Positions 14,234 through 22,939 of a stretch of DNA of 44,544 nt are shown piece after piece. Location of the stretch: NCBI GenBank assembly GCA_947627475.1, contig CANQWE010000010.1:1-44544 (forward strand), in the 5' to 3' direction. Source of the stretch: an uncultured Clostridia bacterium. Lineage in GTDB: Bacteria > Bacillota > Clostridia > Oscillospirales > CAG-272. Position numbers and translations under genes: made by a program. The stretch's first letter is position 1. Every line of letters begins with the position of its first letter. Under the pieces are notes generated by a model. That model saw only the letters and a list, made by a program, of their open reading frames with translations, ran no database searches and had not been told where the DNA came from.

Positions 14234-15095
14234 GTTGTGCATCTCCTTGCCTGCCGGCTTCCCCATGTATGCGCAGCATTTTTTCCACAAAATCCTTTAG
14301 CTCTTGGCGTGGGACAACAGCGTCCAAAAAACCGTGGGACAAGAGAAAATCGGATCGCTGAAATCCTTTCGGTAGATTTTCCCGTATGGTCTGTTCAATG
14401 ACCCGGGGGCCAGCAAATCCAATGAGAGCGCCTGGCTCTGCAACGATCACATCCCCCAGCATGGCAAAGCTGGCAGTTACGCCGCCTGTGGTAGGATTGG
14501 TGATAATCGTCAGATAAAATCCGCCGCTGTCGCTGTGACGCTTTACCGCGCCGGACACCTTCGCCATCTGCATCAGTGACACGATCCCTTCCTGCATTCT
14601 GGCGCCGCCGGATACAGTGCAGCCCACAACAGGCAAATGCCTCTCAGTGGCATATTCAAACAAGCGGGTGATCTTTTCCCCCACAACGCTGCCCATGGAT
14701 CCCATCATAAAATCCGGTTCCATTGCAAAAATACAGGCGTCCTGTCCACCTATCTTGCAAATGCCGCACAACACGCCTTCCTTTTGCCCGCATTTTTCTG
14801 CGGCACCGGCAAGCTTTTCGCTATAACCGGGAAAGTTTAGTATGTCTTTTGAGGCCATGTCCCGGTCCAATTCCTGAAAAGAATCCGTATCGCAGAGAAA
14901 CCGGAGTCTGCGGCGGGCGCTCATTCGGAAATAGCCGCCGCAGCGGGGGCATGCCCAGTGATTTTTCAAAACGCTTTCTTTGTCGTACTCGCTGCCGCAG
15001 CGAGGGCAGGACAGGGTAGAGCTTCTTTTTTTTGCAATCCGGACGCCGCCTTCCAGCGTATTGCCCGCTTTTTTAAACAGGGCTTTTAAATCCAT
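14220..15095 (-). CDS. accD: Acetyl-CoA carboxylase carboxyltransferase subunit beta
   Basis: A 291-residue protein with the C4 zinc finger typical of AccD (C30, C33, C49, C52: CPRCGSEYDKE ... HWACPRCGG). The crotonase-fold body follows, with VVGCTVSGGARMQEG and PTTGGVTASFAMLGDV. It pairs with AccA as the A2B2 carboxyltransferase. GGAGGG lies 8 bases before the ATG. The gene starts 18 bp after accC and overlaps accA. Confidence 0.96.
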   Translation of the reverse strand: MDLKALFKKAGNTLEGGVRIAKKRSSTLSCPRCGSEYDKESVLKNHWACPRCGGYFRMSARRRLRFLCDTDSFQELDRDMASKDILNFPGYSEKLAGAAEKCGQKEGVLCGICKIGGQDACIFAMEPDFMMGSMGSVVGEKITRLFEYATERHLPVVGCTVSGGARMQEGIVSLMQMAKVSGAVKRHSDSGGFYLTIITNPTTGGVTASFAMLGDVIVAEPGALIGFAGPRVIEQTIRENLPKGFQRSDFLLSHGFLDAVVPRQELKDFVEKMLRIHGEAGRQGDAQHDNF

Positions 15096-15113
15096 GTTGG
15101 CTGCCCTCCTATA

Positions 15114-16466
15114 TCAAGAGTGAAATTTTTTCGTTAGGTCGTTCATGAAATCGGTGGAATATGTGCCGTCCAGGAAGGCATCCTGGGATAGAATTTCCAA
15201 ATGCAGCTCGCTGTTTTGCCAAATCCCGTCGATCACCAGTTCAGACAGTGCGCTGCGCATTTTCCGGATGGCCTCTTCCCGGGTGTGGGAATACACGATC
15301 AGCTTTCCCAGCATAGAGTCGTAACAGGGCGGAACGACATAATTCTGGTAAATGGCAGAGTCAAAACGGACGCCCATGCCTCCGGGTACATGCAGAATTT
15401 TAATTTCTCCTGCCCCGGGCATAAAGGTGAAAGGATGCTCCGCGCAGATCCGGCACTCGATGGCGTGGCCGATCCGTCCGATCTCGCTTTCGGGAAAACC
15501 GATGGGCAATCCCGCTGCAATGCGAATCTGCCACTTTACAATATCGATCCCACAGACCATTTCTGTCACAGAATGTTCCACCTGAAGCCGCGTATTCATT
15601 TCCATAAACCGAAAGGTGCCGTCAGGGCACAGCAGATATTCGATGGTGCCGGCCCCTTCGTATTGCACTGCCTTTGCAGCGGAGATGGAGGCTTTATACA
15701 GCTCTTGCCGTACCGGTTCTTCCAAGGTAGGAGCAGGGGCTTCTTCGATCAGTTTTTGATTGCGGCGCTGGACGGAGCAGTCCCGGTCTCCCAAAACAGC
15801 CACGTTACCTTCCCGGTCACAGAGAATCTGTACCTCAATATGCTTTGCAGGCTTGAGAAATTTCTCCATATAAAGTTCACCGTCCCCAAAGGCAGATATA
15901 GCCTCCGCCTTTGCTGCTTCAAAGGCCGATTGGATTCCGTCGGCGCTGTACACAGGGCGGATCCCTCTGCCGCCTCCTCCGCTGCGGGCCTTCAGAAGCA
16001 CAGGATATCCGATTTTTTCTGCCGCTGCCCGGGCTTCTTCTGCACTGGACAGAAGATCGGTTCCTTCTACAACGGGAACGCCTGCGCCGATCATAGCGCG
16101 GCGCGCCGCATCCTTATCGCCCATTCGGGAGATGGTCTCGGCGGCAGGGCCGATAAAGACGATACCGTTTTCCTGGCAGCGCCGGGCAAATTCCGGGTTT
16201 TCTGACAGAAGTCCATATCCCGGGTGGATCGCCTGGGCATGACTGTTTTTTGCCGCACACAGGATGGCGTCCATATTCAGATAGCTGTCCCGGACAGCTG
16301 CAGCACCGATACAGTAGCTTTCGTCGGCCAAATTGGTGTGCAGGGCTTGTGCGTCCGCTTCAGAGTACACAGCAACGGTAGTGATGCCCATTTCCTTACA
16401 GGCGCGGATGATGCGGACTGCAATTTCTCCCCGGTTTGCAATGAGTATTTTTGAAAACATAGTCAA
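15114..16466 (-). CDS. accC: Acetyl-CoA carboxylase biotin carboxylase subunit
   Basis: A 450-residue ATP-grasp enzyme that carboxylates biotin on AccB using ATP and bicarbonate. Seen are KILIANRGEIAVRIIRACKE, the glycine-rich ATP lid ARSGGGGRGIRPV, DRDCSVQRRNQKLIEEAP, and the catalytic block FMEMNTRLQVEHSVTE. Two starts are possible: TTG at 16466, with AGG at an ideal 7-base distance, or ATG at 16460, 13 bases from it. I report the TTG start, which adds only two residues. It follows fabZ by 14 bp. Confidence 0.96.
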   Translation of the reverse strand: MTMFSKILIANRGEIAVRIIRACKEMGITTVAVYSEADAQALHTNLADESYCIGAAAVRDSYLNMDAILCAAKNSHAQAIHPGYGLLSENPEFARRCQENGIVFIGPAAETISRMGDKDAARRAMIGAGVPVVEGTDLLSSAEEARAAAEKIGYPVLLKARSGGGGRGIRPVYSADGIQSAFEAAKAEAISAFGDGELYMEKFLKPAKHIEVQILCDREGNVAVLGDRDCSVQRRNQKLIEEAPAPTLEEPVRQELYKASISAAKAVQYEGAGTIEYLLCPDGTFRFMEMNTRLQVEHSVTEMVCGIDIVKWQIRIAAGLPIGFPESEIGRIGHAIECRICAEHPFTFMPGAGEIKILHVPGGMGVRFDSAIYQNYVVPPCYDSMLGKLIVYSHTREEAIRKMRSALSELVIDGIWQNSELHLEILSQDAFLDGTYSTDFMNDLTKKFHS

Positions 16467-16480
16467 TCAAATGCCTTTCT

Positions 16481-16891
16481 TTACACGATTGCAAAGGAAA
16501 AATCCCCGCTCATGATCCGCTGTCCGGCAACGGTGGCCTCGCCGGTAATAAAATAAAAGGGATGCTTTGCCCGGCTGAGACTGCAGCGAAATTCCAGCGT
16601 GTCGCCGGGTTTTGCGCTTTTGCGAAATTTTACATTGTTGATGCCGGTGTACATGGGCGTTTTGCCCCGCACTGCGTCAGTAAGCAGTACAGCCGAAGAC
16701 TGTGCTGCCATTTCACACAGGATTACGCCGGGAACAATGGGATTGCCCGGAAAATGTCCTTGCAGGAAAAATTCATCTCCCCGTACGGTGTAGTGGGCGA
16801 TACATTCTCCATCCTCGGTCAGGCTTACGTCATCGACCAAAAGCATGGGCTCCCGGTGGGGGAGAATATTTTTCAGTTCTTCTCGGTTCAT
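16481..16891 (-). CDS. fabZ: 3-hydroxyacyl-ACP dehydratase
   Basis: A 136-residue hot-dog-fold protein. MNREELKNILPHREPMLLVD at the N-terminus and HFPGNPIVPGVILCEMAAQ are the FabZ signature; the catalytic pair is the His of GHFPG and the Glu of ILCEM. It dehydrates 3-hydroxyacyl-ACP to trans-2-enoyl-ACP. The ATG at 16891 follows the accB stop by one base, with AGAGG upstream inside accB. An in-frame extension to 16999 lies wholly within accB and is not used. Confidence 0.96.
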   Translation of the reverse strand: MNREELKNILPHREPMLLVDDVSLTEDGECIAHYTVRGDEFFLQGHFPGNPIVPGVILCEMAAQSSAVLLTDAVRGKTPMYTGINNVKFRKSAKPGDTLEFRCSLSRAKHPFYFITGEATVAGQRIMSGDFSFAIV

Positions 16892-16892
16892 A

Positions 16893-17333
16893 TCAGTTAT
16901 CCTCTGCAATTTTAAATAGCAGCTGGCCATATTCCACCAGTGCGCCGTTTTCTGCGCAAACGTCGATGATGGTGCCGTCTGTTTCCGCGCAGATTTCATT
17001 CATCATTTTCATGGCTTCCACGATACAGAGCACGTCCCCTTTTTTTACACGATCCCCGGGGCGAACAAAAGGCGGCGCGTCAGGAGAGGCAGCCTCATAA
17101 AAGACGCCGATTAGAGGACTTTTTACCTCTACCCAGTCTGCAATAGGGGATTCAATGTCATTCTCTGCAGGGGACTGGATAGCGGGCGCCGGGGTCGTGG
17201 GGGCGGCAGCAGGGGCTGCTGCGGAGAGTTCCCGCTTCAAAACGACTTCTGTTTCACTATCTTTAATGCGGATTTCTGACAGGCCAAGCTCCCGCATAGC
17301 GTCCGTAGCCGCTTTCAATATTTTCTTATCCAT
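16893..17333 (-). CDS. accB: Biotin carboxyl carrier protein of acetyl-CoA carboxylase
   Basis: A 146-residue BCCP: an N-terminal helix region, an Ala/Pro-rich linker (about residues 37-55), and a biotinyl domain carrying EAMKMMNE with the biotinylated Lys at 109. It shuttles carboxybiotin between AccC and AccAD. The ATG at 17333 has GGAGGG 5 bases upstream; an in-frame GTG at 17339 is too close to it. Placed between fabF and fabZ as in other clostridial operons. Confidence 0.95.
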   Translation of the reverse strand: MDKKILKAATDAMRELGLSEIRIKDSETEVVLKRELSAAAPAAAPTTPAPAIQSPAENDIESPIADWVEVKSPLIGVFYEAASPDAPPFVRPGDRVKKGDVLCIVEAMKMMNEICAETDGTIIDVCAENGALVEYGQLLFKIAEDN

Positions 17334-17349
17334 AAACACCCTCCAATGG

Positions 17350-18579
17350 TCAGATTTTTTTTAGGGCAATGACAGCGTTATGTCCGCCAAATCCCAGGGA
17401 ATTGGAAAGGGCTGCCTGTAGGGGAGCAGCTACTGCAACATTTGGCGTATAGTCCAAGTCGCAATCTGGATCCTTTTCCACATAGTTTATTGTAGGGGGG
17501 ACCATCTGCTTTTCCAGCGCCAACACACAGGCTGCCGCTTCTGTGGCGCCTGTAGCGCCCAGCATATGACCGGTCATAGATTTGGTAGAGCTGATGTGCG
17601 TGGTGTAGGCTGCATCGCCAAAGGCTTTCTTGATGGCCAGTGTCTCTGTTTTGTCGTTCATGGGGGTGCTGGTACCATGGGCATTGATATACAACGTCTC
17701 GCTGACAGTGATGCCGCCTTCCTCTACTGCCAGCAACATCGCCTGTACAGCGCCCTCGGCATCCGGATGGGGCGCGGTCATATGATATGCGTCGGAGGTG
17801 TTGCCATATCCACAGATTTCTGCATAGATATGTGCGCCTCTGGAGACTGCGTGTTCATATTCCTCCAGCACCAACATGGTGGCACCCTCACCCATTACAA
17901 ATCCGTTTCGATCCTTGTCAAAGGGAATAGATGCCCGGGCAGGATCGCTTGCCTCGGAAAGGGCCTTGCAGTTGTCAAATCCGGCAGTTGCCAGCGGCGT
18001 AATCGTACTTTCTGTGCCGCCTGCGATGATTGCGTCTGCATAGCCGTGTTTGATCGCCCGAAAGGCTTCGCCGATGGTATTGGTAGAGGTGGCACACGCA
18101 GTGACTACAGGCAGGGAAGGTCCTTTGGCGCCGAAACGCATGGAAATGGCGCCTGCGGCCATATTGGAGATCATCATAGGAATAAACAGGGGAGAAACCC
18201 GGGAGGGCCCCCGTTTGTCCAGCTTTAAGGTTTCGGCGGTAAAGGTATTCATGCCGCCGATGCCGCTGCCTACGTAAACGCCAAAGCGCTCCGGCTGGAC
18301 AGCTCCCACAATTTTGCTGTCGTCCGCAGCTTCCATTGCGGCGGCGACCGCGTACTGGGTGAAGAGATCGGCTCGCCGTGCTTCCGGCAGGGAATCGTAA
18401 TATTTTAAAGGATCAAAGTCTTTCACCTCAGCCGCCAAAGTGACTTTGAAATCTGTTGTGTCAAATTTGGTGATGGGGCCGATACCGCATATACCGGCAA
18501 AAAGATTTTGGGAAAAGGTTTCCATATCGTTTCCAATTGGATTGATGGTCCCCATTCCTGTAATAACAACTCTGTTCAT
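17350..18579 (-). CDS. fabF: 3-oxoacyl-ACP synthase II
   Basis: A 409-residue thiolase-fold enzyme beginning MNRVVITGMGTINPIG. The catalytic triad is visible: Cys162 in VVTACATSTNTIG, His in INAHGTSTPMND (~300) and His in STKSMTGHMLGATGA (~340). It elongates acyl-ACP with malonyl-ACP. The ATG at 18579 is preceded by AAAGGA. The 127-bp gap to fabG (18580-18706) contains no gene, only weak self-complementary stretches. In-frame extension into that gap lacks family similarity. Confidence 0.96.
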   Translation of the reverse strand: MNRVVITGMGTINPIGNDMETFSQNLFAGICGIGPITKFDTTDFKVTLAAEVKDFDPLKYYDSLPEARRADLFTQYAVAAAMEAADDSKIVGAVQPERFGVYVGSGIGGMNTFTAETLKLDKRGPSRVSPLFIPMMISNMAAGAISMRFGAKGPSLPVVTACATSTNTIGEAFRAIKHGYADAIIAGGTESTITPLATAGFDNCKALSEASDPARASIPFDKDRNGFVMGEGATMLVLEEYEHAVSRGAHIYAEICGYGNTSDAYHMTAPHPDAEGAVQAMLLAVEEGGITVSETLYINAHGTSTPMNDKTETLAIKKAFGDAAYTTHISSTKSMTGHMLGATGATEAAACVLALEKQMVPPTINYVEKDPDCDLDYTPNVAVAAPLQAALSNSLGFGGHNAVIALKKI

Positions 18580-18706
18580 TTTTATGCCTATTCCTTTCTT
18601 TGGATTTGTGGCCCCCTGCTTGAGACGAGACGGACACAAATCGGGTCTGAAAGAAGCGACTTGCTTGCTCGCTGTCGTCATCCTTCAGGCTTTATGCTCC
18701 AGCAAA

Positions 18707-19441
18707 TCAAATATACATGCCGCCGTCCACCCGGAGGACCTCTCCGGTGATATACGGTGCGCGACTCAAAAATACGGCTGCTGCTGCGACATCTTCCGGT
18801 CGTCCGGGTCGCTGCATGGGAACGGCTGCCTGTAATTTTTCTCTGGCAGCCTCTGGCATCTGCCCGGTCATATCTGTTTCAATATATCCGGGACAAATGG
18901 CGTTGCACACGATTCCCTTGGCAGCGTACTCTTTGGCAATGGATTTGGTAAACCCGATCAGTCCCGCCTTGGATGCGGCATAGTTAGCCTGGCCTGCGTT
19001 GCCCATCAGTCCTACAACAGACGAAATATTGATGATAGCGCCCGCTTTATTTTTCAAGAAGTGTCGCAGAAGGGCTTTCGTCATGTTGAACGCGCCTTTC
19101 AGGTTTACAGCGATTACATCGTCGAAATCCTTTTCCTGCATCTGCAGCAGCAGCTTATCCCGTGTGATACCGGCATTGTTTACCAAAACATCAATGGTGC
19201 CTACCTCCTCCAGCAGCTTTGCGGTGCAGTGGCCGCAGGCAGCAAAATCAGAGACGTCGCAGGCAGCAAAATAGGCTTTTCTTCCGGCTTCTTGGATCAG
19301 ACGCAGCGTTTCCTGCACAGCAGAGGAATCTGCGGTGGCAATAACAGCTACATCCATTCCTTCCTGTGCCAGAGCTGCGGCGATGGCTCTGCCAATTCCC
19401 CGGGAAGCCCCGGTGACCAGGGCAGTTTTTGTATTAGCCAT
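18707..19441 (-). CDS. fabG: 3-oxoacyl-ACP reductase
   Basis: A 244-residue short-chain dehydrogenase. It has the NADP-binding TGASRGIGRAIA (~10-21), NNAG (~88-91) and the catalytic Ser141, Tyr154, Lys158 (INISSVVG, ANYAASKAG), and ends in the usual EVLRVDGGMYI. It reduces 3-oxoacyl-ACP with NADPH. It starts one base after the fabD stop. Confidence 0.95.
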   Translation of the reverse strand: MANTKTALVTGASRGIGRAIAAALAQEGMDVAVIATADSSAVQETLRLIQEAGRKAYFAACDVSDFAACGHCTAKLLEEVGTIDVLVNNAGITRDKLLLQMQEKDFDDVIAVNLKGAFNMTKALLRHFLKNKAGAIINISSVVGLMGNAGQANYAASKAGLIGFTKSIAKEYAAKGIVCNAICPGYIETDMTGQMPEAAREKLQAAVPMQRPGRPEDVAAAAVFLSRAPYITGEVLRVDGGMYI

Positions 19442-19442
19442 T

Positions 19443-20354
19443 TTACAGCGCCTCCTTTGTGGTGCTCAACGTGGCAGTATCTGCCACGTTAAAAATTTTT
19501 ACGTCAGGCAGGGTCTTTTTGCAAAGTCCGGACAAGGTCTTTCCTGCCCCTACTTCGATATATATGTCTGCGTCCATGTGTAGCATGGTGTTTTCCCAGC
19601 GCACGCTGTTTTGACACTGCTGGGCGATGTGTTCGATTATATCGGTTCTGTTTGCCGGATACGGCTGCGCCGTCCAGTTGGCATATAAGGGGATTTTCGA
19701 CGCATGTATCTCAAGCGTACCCAGCATTTCCCGTAGGGTGTTGGCACACTCCTCCATAAAGGGAGTGTGAAAGGGGCCGCTGACAGCGATCTTTACTGCC
19801 CGCCCTCCGGCTTTTTTGACCGCCTCGCAAAAGGGGTCAATGGATGCGGCCTTGCCTGCACAGGCGATCTGTCCGGGACAGTTATAGTTGACAGGATATA
19901 CGCCGTCAAACTGTGCGCATAGGCTTTTGACTGTATCTTCGTCCAGCCGCAGCACGGCAGCCATTCCCCCCGGAGTCTGCTTGCTGCAGGCGTCCATAGC
20001 CTGCCCCCGGCAGACTACCAGCCGAAATGCATCTTCATAGGACAATATGCCGGCATATGCCAGTGCTGCCATTTCTCCCAGCGAGAATCCGGCGCACATG
20101 TCTGCCTGCTGCCCGGTTGCTTCGTCCAGGGCTGCGGCTGCAGCCAGATCAGTCAAAAACAGGCAGGGCTGGGCATTGACGGTTTCGTTCAGTGTTTCGA
20201 CAGTGCCGCGAAAACACTGCTCTAATGTTCCTGGACGGAGCTTTTCCCCCATATCGAATACGGCTTTTGCTGCCGGACTGCTTTCATACAGATCCAGGCC
20301 CATGCCGGGATATTGGGCTCCCTGACCGGCAAACATATATGCTTTTACAGCCAC
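19443..20354 (-). CDS. fabD: Malonyl-CoA:ACP transacylase
   Basis: A 303-residue acyltransferase with YMFAGQGAQYPGMG at the N-terminus, the nucleophile Ser91 in AGFSLGEMAA, and the catalytic His in VSGPFHTPFM (~196). The motif reads GFSLGE instead of the more common GHSLGE. It loads malonyl groups onto ACP. I chose the GTG at 20354: it has GGGAGG about 9 bases upstream, gives the normal family length, and overlaps the fabK end by 10 bp. The longer in-frame start at 20456 would lie deep inside fabK. Confidence 0.94.
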   Translation of the reverse strand: MAVKAYMFAGQGAQYPGMGLDLYESSPAAKAVFDMGEKLRPGTLEQCFRGTVETLNETVNAQPCLFLTDLAAAAALDEATGQQADMCAGFSLGEMAALAYAGILSYEDAFRLVVCRGQAMDACSKQTPGGMAAVLRLDEDTVKSLCAQFDGVYPVNYNCPGQIACAGKAASIDPFCEAVKKAGGRAVKIAVSGPFHTPFMEECANTLREMLGTLEIHASKIPLYANWTAQPYPANRTDIIEHIAQQCQNSVRWENTMLHMDADIYIEVGAGKTLSGLCKKTLPDVKIFNVADTATLSTTKEAL

Positions 20355-21289
20355 TGAGAAGCACCTCCCAAAAGACGGGCCGCGCCGCTTACCATATCTT
20401 CGATAATCTCTCTGCAAGACATTTTCTCTTTTACAAGACCTGCACATTCCCCGCACAGGAAGGAACCTGCAGAAAGGTCTCCATCTACTACGGCCCGGCG
20501 CAGCGCACCAGCTCCGTACTGCTCCAATTCTTCATTGGAGACGGACATATCATATTCCATTTGGGCAAATTTTCTGGAAAAGTCATTTTTCAGCGCCCGG
20601 CAGGGATGGCCCAGCCGTTTTCCGGTGACAATTGTGTCGATATCTTTCGCTGCAAGGACCTTTTCTTTAAAATTGTCGTGGGCGGTACATTCGTCCGCTA
20701 CGATGAACCGGGTACCCATCTGCACGCCGCATGCCCCCAGCATCAGCGCAGCAGCAAGACCGCGTCCGTCGGCGATACCGCCGGCGGCGATTACGGGGAT
20801 GTTCACCGCGTCGCATACCTGGGGAACCAACGCCATGGTGTTCAGTTCTCCGATATGGCCGCCGGATTCGCCTCCTTCGGCGATGACGGCGCACGCGCCT
20901 CTACGCTCCACCATTTTGGCAAGGGCTGCGGAGGGAACCACAGGAATGACTTTGCAGCCGGCTTCGCTCCAGGCTGCCATAAAGCGGGTGGGGTTCCCCG
21001 CTCCGGTGGTAACCACGGGGATTTTTTCTTCACAGATTACTGCGGCAACCTCTTCTGCAAAGGGACTCATGAGCATGACGTTGACGCCGAAGGGCTTGTC
21101 AGTCATTTCTTTAGCCTTACGAATTTGCTCCCGCAGCTGTTCGCCGTTGGAATTCATTCCGGCAATAATGCCCAGGCCCCCGGCGTTGGAAACAGCGGCG
21201 GCGAGATTTGCGTCTGCCACCCAGGCCATGCCGCCCTGGATTATGGGATGTTCGATTGCAAGAAGTTCACAAAGTTTTGTTTTCAGCAT
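20345..21289 (-). CDS. fabK: Enoyl-ACP reductase II
   Basis: A 314-residue FMN-dependent TIM-barrel enzyme of the nitronate-monooxygenase-like family. Motifs include HPIIQGGMAWVADANLA, GGLGIIAG, VNVMLMSP, AEGGESGGHIGELNT, IPVIAAGGIADGRG and GVQMGTRFI. It performs the last reduction of each elongation cycle and, unlike FabI, is naturally insensitive to triclosan. No FabI is seen, so it is probably the only enoyl reductase of this operon. A 217-bp gap with two hairpins separates it from acpP. Confidence 0.95.
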   Translation of the reverse strand: MLKTKLCELLAIEHPIIQGGMAWVADANLAAAVSNAGGLGIIAGMNSNGEQLREQIRKAKEMTDKPFGVNVMLMSPFAEEVAAVICEEKIPVVTTGAGNPTRFMAAWSEAGCKVIPVVPSAALAKMVERRGACAVIAEGGESGGHIGELNTMALVPQVCDAVNIPVIAAGGIADGRGLAAALMLGACGVQMGTRFIVADECTAHDNFKEKVLAAKDIDTIVTGKRLGHPCRALKNDFSRKFAQMEYDMSVSNEELEQYGAGALRRAVVDGDLSAGSFLCGECAGLVKEKMSCREIIEDMVSGAARLLGGASQWL

Positions 21290-21344
21290 AATGAAGACCA
21301 GTCCTAATTTATTTTACTGCTTCCTGGAGACGTACTGGGAACAC

Positions 21345-21374
21345 TTAGGGAACTTTTTTCAAAAAGTTCCCTAA
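21345..21374 (-). repeat. Hairpin of a dispersed-repeat type between acpP and fabK
   Basis: Perfect 14-bp stem (21345-21358 with 21361-21374). The surrounding sequence on the minus strand, AAAGTTTTTGAGGG followed by this stem, resembles repeats I recall in many clostridial genomes and the first stem-loop at 741-777 here. Confidence 0.6.
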
Positions 21375-21457
21375 AACCCTCAAAAACTTTAACAGGATAT
21401 GACTTTATCCAAAATAAAGTTTTTGTATCCTCAGAGAAGATGATAATCATAAAAGAG

Positions 21458-21493
21458 AACCGCTCACCGGCTCATTTGCTGTGGTGAGCGGTT
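21458..21493 (-). terminator. Terminator-like hairpin after acpP
   Basis: AACCGCTCACC (21458-21468) and GGTGAGCGGTT (21483-21493) form an 11-bp stem, 13 bp past the acpP stop. The minus-strand tail is CTCTTTTATG. It may trim read-through so that acpP is made in excess of downstream genes. Confidence 0.65.
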
Positions 21494-21506
21494 TTTGCCG
21501 CGGAAA

Positions 21507-21719
21507 TTACTTGGATTCGATGTATTCTACCAGTTTATCGATGCAGTTGAGTTCCGGCGTGATATCGATTTCCACACCACAGGCATCTTCAATCTGCATA
21601 ACCAGTTCCGCCACGTCCAGAGAATCCAGGCCGATATCGTTAAAGGGTTTATCCGTTGGGATATCCGCTGCGTCTACGCCCTTGTAAGCTGCGATAATGT
21701 CCAAAACCTTCTCTTTCAT
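21507..21719 (-). CDS. acpP: Acyl carrier protein
   Basis: A 70-residue acidic helical protein with the 4'-phosphopantetheine site Ser33 in DIGLDSLDVAELV. Slightly shorter than the usual 75-80 residues. The ATG at 21719 has GGAGG about 8 bases upstream; an in-frame TTG at 21734 overlaps the GGAGG and is rejected. Second gene of the operon, 25 bp behind fabH. Confidence 0.95.
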   Translation of the reverse strand: MKEKVLDIIAAYKGVDAADIPTDKPFNDIGLDSLDVAELVMQIEDACGVEIDITPELNCIDKLVEYIESK

Positions 21720-21744
21720 TTGATGTTCCTCCAATTTTGTTTAT

Positions 21745-22695
21745 TTACCATTTCAGGAGACAAGCTGCAGAAGCAAGCCCGGCTCCGAAGGCGCATAGAA
21801 TGAGTTTGTCTCCTGGCCGAAAACGATCCTTTGTCTCATGAAGGAGCAAGGGAACACTGGCAGAGGACGTGTTGCCGTAATTTTCTATATTATGTGGGAA
21901 TTTTTCCGGGCTGCCGAAGCGGGTGACGGCTCCTTTGATGATGCGCAAGTTTGCCTGATGTAGCAATACCGTGTCGATGTCGTCTATGGAAAGACTGCAG
22001 GTATTCAGAATTTCATGGATCCGTGCCGTGATTGAGGACACTGCAAATTTATAGATATCCTGACCGTCCATGCGCAAAAAGCCGTTGTTTTCAAAATCAT
22101 TGAAGGGGCAGTTGTCTGTACCTCTAGCGGCGTGCAGGTGTTCCCATCCGTCTTTTCCCCGCAGTTCCATAGAAAATACAGGCGCGCTATCCGCCTGTTC
22201 CAACACGACGGCAGCTGCGGCGTCTCCAAACAATACGCATGTGGAACGGTCTGTCCAGTCTGTCAGTCTGGAAAGTGCCTCGGCGGATACGATAAGAATT
22301 TTTTTTGCCATATCTGCGCCCAAATATGCATTTGCCGCATTTAAGGCATACACAAAACCGCAGCATGCCATGTTGATATCCAAGGTGATACAGTTTATGC
22401 CAAGCTCTCCCGCCAGCAGACAGGACATAGAGGGGGTTTTGTAATCTCCACCCACTGTGGTGACGATCAAAAGATCAATCTCTTCAGGGGATGCGCCTGC
22501 GTCCTGCAGTGCTCCTGCGGCGGCCTCTGCACTTAACTCCAAAAGGGTTTCACTGCCGGATAAAATCCGTCGCTGCCGGATCCCGGTACGCTGGGATATC
22601 CACTCGTCGCTGGTATCCATGATCGCGGCAAGATCGTTGTTCGTGACGATCTTACCAGGCAGGCCGCATCCGGTTCCTATAATTTTCAATCCCAT
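21745..22695 (-). CDS. fabH: 3-oxoacyl-ACP synthase III
   Basis: A 316-residue condensing enzyme that starts chains from acyl-CoA and malonyl-ACP. Seen are TSDEWISQRTGIRQRRI, the nucleophile Cys112 in NMACCGFVYAL, the His of LLHQANLRI (~240) and the Asn of NYGNTSSAS (~270). First gene of the operon, with the promoter at 22750-22778. The ATG at 22695 matches the family start, although the nearest AGG lies about 14 bases upstream, so initiation may be inefficient. Confidence 0.95.
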   Translation of the reverse strand: MGLKIIGTGCGLPGKIVTNNDLAAIMDTSDEWISQRTGIRQRRILSGSETLLELSAEAAAGALQDAGASPEEIDLLIVTTVGGDYKTPSMSCLLAGELGINCITLDINMACCGFVYALNAANAYLGADMAKKILIVSAEALSRLTDWTDRSTCVLFGDAAAAVVLEQADSAPVFSMELRGKDGWEHLHAARGTDNCPFNDFENNGFLRMDGQDIYKFAVSSITARIHEILNTCSLSIDDIDTVLLHQANLRIIKGAVTRFGSPEKFPHNIENYGNTSSASVPLLLHETKDRFRPGDKLILCAFGAGLASAACLLKW

Positions 22696-22749
22696 AATAT
22701 GATCATGCCTTTCTGGGCATTGTGCCAACATATACTCGCATTTTTCAAT

Positions 22750-22778
22750 ATATTATCACGAAAGACGCAATATGTCAA
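22750..22778 (-). promoter_or_regulatory. Promoter of the fatty-acid operon
   Basis: TTGACA (22773-22778), 17-bp spacer, TAATAT (22750-22755) on the minus strand. I looked for FapR- or FabT-like operators and found no convincing match, so the control of this operon is not explained by visible sites. Confidence 0.88.
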
Positions 22779-22872
22779 GGCTATTTTGTAAATATTCAAA
22801 AAGCGGGCATTTTTGCTTAAAAAAGTAGAAAAAGTTCGTTAAAACAGGCCGAAAAATAAAAAATGCAATAAT

Positions 22873-22900
22873 AAAAACCCGCCGAAAATCGACGGATTTT
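22873..22900 (-). terminator. Terminator of the ECF S-component gene
   Basis: On the minus strand CCGTCGA-TTT-TCGGCGG (22879-22895, one G-U pair) is followed by GTTTTTATT. Confidence 0.75.
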
Positions 22901-22939
22901 TATTATATATGTATAAAATATTATTAAATAATTAATAAA

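Noticed and set aside
13430..14401. Long rightward ORF (323 codons) over accA and accD
   Set aside because: Antisense shadow of two genes with full catalytic motifs; its translation is Cys/Phe-rich and low in family likeness.
15201..16205. Long rightward ORF (334 codons) over accC
   Set aside because: Antisense shadow of accC.
20192..21307. Long rightward ORFs over fabD and fabK
   Set aside because: Antisense shadows of conserved operon genes.
22740..22830. FapR or FabT operator at the fatty-acid promoter
   Set aside because: No sequence close to the known consensus palindromes was found.
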